In this document: positions 58,580 to 64,000 of the stretch, piece by piece
Layout: each line of letters starts with the position of its first letter
Position numbering within the stretch: position 1 is the stretch's first letter
Source: Arbacia lixula
Taxonomy: Eukaryota > Echinodermata > Echinoidea > Arbacioida > Arbaciidae
Assembly (NCBI GenBank): GCA_963669155.1
Contig: OZ022589.1
Location: forward strand, 13,952,741 to 14,016,740
Direction of reading: 5' to 3'
Length of the DNA: 64,000 nucleotides
Translations under genes and position numbers: made by a program
The notes under the pieces: generated by a model
What the model saw: only the letters and a program-made list of their open reading frames with translations
Told to the model about the DNA's origin: nothing
Database searches by the model: none

Positions 58580-59014
58580 CTAATCAATTTTTTCGTTCCT
58601 CTTTTCCCAGAATGATTTATCAAGGATTTGGATGGAACACCAGTCTTTTCCTGGACTAACATAAATGATTGAAGACACCATGAAGTCAGATCTTGACATT
58701 AATCCTGGCTGATAATCCTTAGCCACATTGCATAGTGAGCGATTCCTTAAATTTGTATGATGTACTGTAAGTTGGTGAATAAAAGGAGGTGTCTCATAAG
58801 TTGGGTACCTAAACAGAGAGAGAGGAATAACATCTCCAAAACTCCAATGTTTGGGAGCTATATTTATAACCTGGTCCAGACTGGAAGAGGAAAATCCAGG
58901 TTGTAGAATGTTGTGGCAAAGTTGTACATGATTTAACCAGTGAACTAGTCTAGGTAGGTGCCTGAGCCAAAAAGGCCAAGGCAAGCCACCGCCCACTTTT
59001 TTTCCTCTAAAGAT
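58580..59014 (-). pseudogene. Probable LINE reverse-transcriptase C-terminal fragment
   Basis: The minus-strand frame is open for 138 codons from 58996, and upstream in-frame codons read FRGKKV. GGGLPWPFWLRHLPRLVHWL resembles the GGLGLP-x-x-x-x-Y-x-x-A-x-x-L-x-x-x-x-x-W pattern just after the catalytic domain of L1/Tx1-type reverse transcriptases. Later IPLSLFRYPTYETPPFI and W-rich residues fit the same region loosely. No catalytic FADD box or endonuclease is seen, so this is a 3'-end fragment. Moderate-to-low certainty. Confidence 0.4.
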
Positions 59015-59139
59015 TGACCTAAATTTAGTTTATCCCATGTCATTCATGTCATTATCATGTGATATCTCTGTCATGATCAGCTTGTTGAAATCATCCACGT
59101 ATACAAGAGAATATTGTAGATAGCTTACAGAACATGGCG

Positions 59140-59640
59140 TTTGTTAAGTTTGTGTAGTTTAATGTTACGGCGACTGACTGGAGAGGAAGGTTCCACGCGT
59201 CACGCGCATGCAGTGTGTGCTGTACCAGCATACAGGCAGCACGACGACAGCGAGGCAACCCGACCAGGCCAGGCCAGCCAGCCCGCTAGGCCAGGGGCCG
59301 TGGGAAACTCGCTGTCACCCCGACCGACATATAAAACAAATCAAAGTAAAGAAAAACTTACCAAACTAAATGCAGACGATATAACACCAGCTTTGCACGA
59401 TTGATTCGCCGTGATATAAGTCCGAGTAAGTCCACAGAGTCACTCAAGGCGCTAATAATGTAACGGGATCTGACTGGCAGTTGCAAACATGTATAAATTC
59501 CCTACAAATACATATAAGATTGGTTTAAAGGGACTAAAAAGATAATTGATCGGGGTACCGGTACCGTGTACGTACCCGGCTAGTCGCGCGTGAAATGATA
59601 ACATTGTCTCACTTGTAACTAGAGGGGGCGCTTGTACAAT
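59140..59640 (-). promoter_or_regulatory. Candidate promoter and non-coding first exon of the - strand gene
   Basis: GC- and CpG-richer block in an AT-rich region. On the minus strand a consensus donor G-GTAAGT follows position 59362, so a non-coding exon could run from about 59470 to 59362, with the GC-rich block (59160-59330) in the start of the intron. Splicing to 50114 would give a 9.2-kb intron. A plus-strand TATAAA at 59330 offers the opposite reading. Start sites are inference. Confidence 0.3.
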
Positions 59641-59710
59641 TTTCGTTTTTGCGCACAGGATCTTCGTCAAAATTAGTCATACCCATCAAAAGTAATGTTT
59701 CAAATCTTCG

Positions 59711-59880
59711 AAAGCTTTTCTGGTGGTAATGTCACTTTACTCGATAACATGTAGTTATATGTTGGCTCAGTATAATTTGCATAGCAAGCCCACACTAACA
59801 AAAGCTTTTCTGGTGGAAATGTCACTTTACTCAAGAACATATGTTTAGATGTTGGCTCAGTATAATTTGCATAGCAGAAG
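59711..59880. repeat. 90-bp tandem duplication
   Basis: AAAGCTTTTCTGGTGG-AATGTC at 59711 and 59801, through GATGTTGGCTCAGTATAATT and GCATAGCA, with few differences. Confidence 0.85.
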
Positions 59881-60696
59881 ATATGAGAGGAGTTGTTGTT
59901 TGTACCTTTTCAAAACTAGTCATGTCCTATAAAAAAAAAATGTACCATTTGAGCACAGTATTAAGGGGGAAGATGACCTCAAGGCATGTTTCCTCTTCTT
60001 CTATAATCTTCAAAGGGGTATAATGTAGCCTATCTCAAAGATGAACATAACTTAAGTACACAATATAAGGAGGAGTGTGGGCCTAATGCAAACATGTTGA
60101 TTCATAGTGGTTTGTTACAAGATCTTTGAATTGATCAAGTGAGACTGCATTAACCACTGTGCTATGAAGTTTATTCCATTCTGGTAGTCCATTGAGCGAA
60201 TGCAAATTTGTCAATATTGCTCCTTGGATGGTACGTTTGGAAGCACATGTTGTGATTTTTCCTACTTCAATTGTGAATTCTATACTCCAGTGTTATGATA
60301 TCCTTTTTTTTTATCTTCTAATTATTTTGATCCATGTTGTATTTCCTTGCACTTCATTCTAATTATTATTTTGACATGCAAATATCAGTGTAATGTAATT
60401 TTTTTCCCAGATTACCTGAGAGCTAGACCACCACGTTCGGATAACGTGAAATGAGACCTAGATAGATGTAGAATTATCCCTTCTTTAAAATCTCACAACT
60501 AACACATTCTTTGACCTCTTCATCCCTGCCTTCTGCCCCCCCCCCTCCCCCCCCCCCCCCCTCTGCACAATGACAGATGATTTATTCTATTGTCATCCAA
60601 TTAATTGCATGTGTAAAGATATGTTATCTTTTATCTTTTATTTATATTTGTGTTTTTTTTTATTTGTATTTTACTTTCATTATCATCACATACTTA

Positions 60697-60732
<36 letters not shown>

Positions 60733-61340
60733 ATAATTTTGTGCTCACAGGTAACCTCTCTTTCTCTTCCATTTTTGTTGCAATTTGTTTATTTATCTAT
60801 CATGTTTACCTCTGACAAAAGTCATTGTCTATACTACCGCAAATGCTTTCAATCATGGGGAATATGTAAATATTTGACTACTTCTATTCTCTCTCTAGCT
60901 CACAAGAAGAATTCAGAAAAAAAAAAAACATGCATATACTCCAGCACACACACTGACACTATCACACACAGACACACAGACACACACACACTATCACACT
61001 CACAAACACACACACATACAAACACACACTGACTCTTCTAGTACAACATTCAAATAATTGATCAAAAGAAATAACATCAAACATGACCAGAAAACAAGTG
61101 CATTTCTAACTTGAATAATTTATTCCCGAGGTTCGGAAACAACTGGAAAAAAAATGTGGTAAATGAACAAATGGCAACGGGCGGTAAAGAATGTTTAAAC
61201 TACATAACCATCTTTTCTTCCTTCAAAAAATGATTATACAATGTTTACATCTGCTTAATGGACATGTAACAGAAGCAAAACCCAGATTTTGTTATATGTA
61301 TCCATACTCCTGAAGTCCTGGCTAACAATAATGAGTTTTC
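59881..61340. other. Unassigned sequence with simple repeats
   Basis: A C-run pair lies at 60536-60561, a (TC)n array at 60701-60729 and a CA-rich array at 60945-61030. No gene. Confidence 0.45.
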
Positions 61341-64000
61341 AATCTTTACAGGTCCACAGCGGAAGTTATAGAGCTCGATCTAGCTTATGCGCAACAAAAA
61401 TGGTGGTGGCTTCATGGTGAATGTTGCATATCGTTTCCTCTCGGCAACCTCCACAAGATGTGGAGCAACATGTTGCAGCCTCGTTACTGCATTCATTGAG
61501 GCTGGATCAACACCAACGATCTTAACAGACAAGAATAGAGATATGTGCGAGTGCTTCTGGTTCGCTTGGGTTTAAGTAGTGGGTGTTCTTGTGAGGATTT
61601 CGCTCTGTGTGTGACTGTGTGTGATGTTCTTTTTTTTTTTGAAGTGTGTAATAGCCAAAGAGATGTGAAATAATAAAACAGACACCAACGCTTCTTCGTC
61701 TACGCCTTTAGGACAATCAATGAACCAACGTGCTTTTATCACTTTAGCTTTCGACGGTATAGCACAGCTGCAGCACTTCAGTGTATACACAACCACATTC
61801 AAATACTCCTCCATAGAAAACAATCATGGCAAACACCATTATGATCAAGATTTCTTCATAAACATACCGGTAACGATACGTTGTGTAAGTGATCATACGA
61901 AAGCAGCAGTCGATTTCAAATAGTTAGAAAATAAATATACCCACACACACACACATACGTCTCGAGCTTCTGAAAGATGGAATGTCACACCAGTGTAAAT
62001 TTCACGCATCTTTCAAAGGCTAGAGTGCGTTATGTAACTCTGTACATACACAAGGTTGTGAGAACAGTTCACCTTCAGAGTTCGTATAAATTTCTTTTCG
62101 TCCATCGCAAGAGTATTTGTAAGACACATTCAAGATTCCTAAACAGAAACCAGTTTTGTTGAACCATGGCAGCTGGTGCTCATGGAATATTGTGAGAATT
62201 TGTATGATGCTGTTGATATCTATTCGCAACACCTTCGATGCCAATAACCATCAGCCAGGGAGAAGGGGAGAAAGATGCAAGACTAGCACCACCTCCTTTC
62301 ACACGCTGGAAATATATATATATCTTAACACCCGTTTTATTCACCAGTGTGCGGCCGCAGGCACTGAATGCCTGCATCTCTCTCCCCTTCCTCCTATGCT
62401 CCATTTCAGATATGACGGTCATGCATGAAGGCTGTATTTATACCGAGAAATAAAAAAAGATAGGTCCCAACTCCATCTCGTAATAGAGTTTTGAAGAGGT
62501 AGTGTGTGTCCATGCATGTGTGTTTCGACTCCCAAATACCCGAAGCATATATGTTTCAACGTATGGCATCACACCGGTTTCACAGTAAGTATAGATATAT
62601 AATCTTATGTTTTTGAGATACCGTTATCGCACAGAGTTCACAATCAATCGTCAACAAAAATGATAAACATGCTAGATCGGTTCTATAAATGAACTGTGAA
62701 GAAATTTCACTGCGGTTGATGCACAAAATGTCACAAGTGGAGTGAGCCCGACTGCATAAAGAATGACTATAAACGATTGTAAAATGGTGCAAACGTCAAA
62801 TCTAACTACTAAAATGTACATTCAGTTAAAGAGATAATAAAAGTAAGATCAAAAATATTCCATTGAAAATTCCTTCTCCAATTTCTTTTCCAATTACAAG
62901 TACATAATGCAAATGAGAATTCCGAACACTGTACAATTGGGTTAGGCCCCGTTCCGGCACAGCCGAGAAGTGACCTTCAAACCACCAACAATGCTATGAA
63001 TCTGAGAGAAAAAACGTGTGACATTGATTCAAACAAACTTCATACCATTTCGAAGAAAAGCATCAAGATTTAATCAACATTAACAAGAAAAAATATATCC
63101 TGCACGGATGATGTGTGTATTTGTGCATGTACAGATATTTACTATTCACTGATCATACCATTAACTCATGCACACGACTATTAACAAGTTCCCAATCATA
63201 AGTCTGGTATAATTTCACGTCCTGTTTGTTAAGCATACCTCAAATTCACTTTCTATGTGCATGTCAATCTGGGCGACTACCATAACTTGATTGCCCTGAA
63301 AATAAAATGTGTACAACATCTACTACGTTTAGTTTGACATGACCGATGTGATGGAACCATTCTGTAACAGCAAAAAAACAATGACAGTTTTTTTCTCTTT
63401 CCTTCCAATTACAGCTTAACCTTACAAATATGAACACTCTGTGAAAGGAGCGTGACTTATTTCCAGCGTACAATATATATAGATATATAAAAGGAAAAGA
63501 AGAATCTACAGAAAATGCAACCTTATGAACCATACATATATAATGTGATCCTTACAATCTAGCATGCAATTGAACATACCCTACGAAGATGCAATGAAAC
63601 AGGTTTTATTACGTTTGATACCATTGTAATGTAGCAATACCAGATGAACAAATGTGCCATGGGAGTGGCGGACCACATATGATGCCACAGCGAGTTGCCG
63701 TTAGCGATGGCCAGACCCAAAGAGCAGACTCCATAACAAATTGCTTCAATATGTGCATTTTCCGTCGACTATATTACTTAATGAATGGGGAATAGAAGCT
63801 GGTTATTTCATTTCCAAACTACACAAGAGGATGACGAGTGTTTTGAATGTGACAACACGGTCTTGTCGTCTACAGTAGCCAAATGTTACATTTCTCTTTC
63901 AAGACAAGAGAAAAAAGGAAGATTTTTCACTCATGGTCTTGGCAGTCACCGGAAGAACGAAACAACCACCTCCACATCCCCACTTAATCCACTACGGTAA
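61341..64000. other. Low-repeat terminal region, no gene recognised
   Basis: This stretch has far fewer simple repeats and MITEs than the rest. A possible acceptor (TCAATCTTTACAG, about 61351) is followed by 49 open codons containing ELDLAYAQQKWWWLHGECC, with no known domain. AATAAA signals occur on + at about 61671, 62449 and 62834. An open frame reaches the right edge (63785-64000). It could be a long untranslated region or unique intron. I cannot decide. Confidence 0.35.

Noticed and set aside
61352-61500. 49-codon frame after a plausible acceptor
   Set aside because: No recognisable domain and no partner exon; kept only as a remark.

Overview
The window looks like intron-rich, AT-rich animal DNA, most likely from an echinoderm and probably a sea urchin. 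The evidence is small exons with GT-AG borders in kilobase introns, abundant short palindromic transposons (MITEs), long pyrimidine/purine microsatellites, and frequent TACATGTA-type words. Nothing looks bacterial or viral. Two 200-base runs of N (17071-17270, 53795-53994) are assembly gaps, so this is a draft scaffold. Species assignment is inference.

The one gene I recognise is an IGF2BP/Imp-family mRNA-binding protein on the + strand. Six exons between about 1035 and 16425 join in matching phase. They encode the end of the RRM1-RRM2 linker (33-nt micro-exon), both halves of RRM2, the Gly/Arg/Gln-rich linker, the first half of KH1 with its GXXG loop, and the next KH1 segment. RRM1 should lie upstream of the window. 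The end of KH1 and KH2-KH4 were not found in the 47.5 kb downstream. A second gene appears to start on the - strand. It has a well-bounded Pro/Gly-rich first coding exon at 49532-50114 and possibly a non-coding first exon plus promoter near 59.36-59.6 kb. I do not recognise its product.

Everything else is non-coding or mobile. The most interesting material is a set of TTAA-flanked elements. One, about 1.59 kb long (45423-47009), has 19-bp perfect terminal repeats, a second pair of perfect 25-bp inverted repeats about 195 bp further in that contain a CRE-like TGACGTCA palindrome, and a 152-residue acidic ORF. A second, truncated copy in opposite orientation lies at 1-844. Around it are eight copies of a roughly 0.5-kb palindromic family (TTAA-AGGGATAGTCC...), three of a 370-bp palindromic family, one 617-bp element that shares its TTAA with the 1.59-kb transposon, and several other inverted-repeat families. 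There are also a 137-bp tandem satellite, several two- to four-copy tandem duplications, a tRNA-like SINE remnant and a probable LINE fragment.

Several intronic blocks of more complex sequence look like regulatory candidates. They are a cluster of ATGAATATTCAT-type sites at 7.4-7.6 kb, an Otx/GATA/kB-like block at 14.3-14.6 kb, and two DR1 nuclear-receptor sites at 27.8 kb. Layout: 1-0.84 kb transposon copy; 1.0-16.4 kb IGF2BP exons; 16.4-45 kb repeats and candidate regulatory DNA; 45.4-49.2 kb transposon cluster; 49.5-59.6 kb - strand gene start; 59.6-64 kb mostly unassigned.
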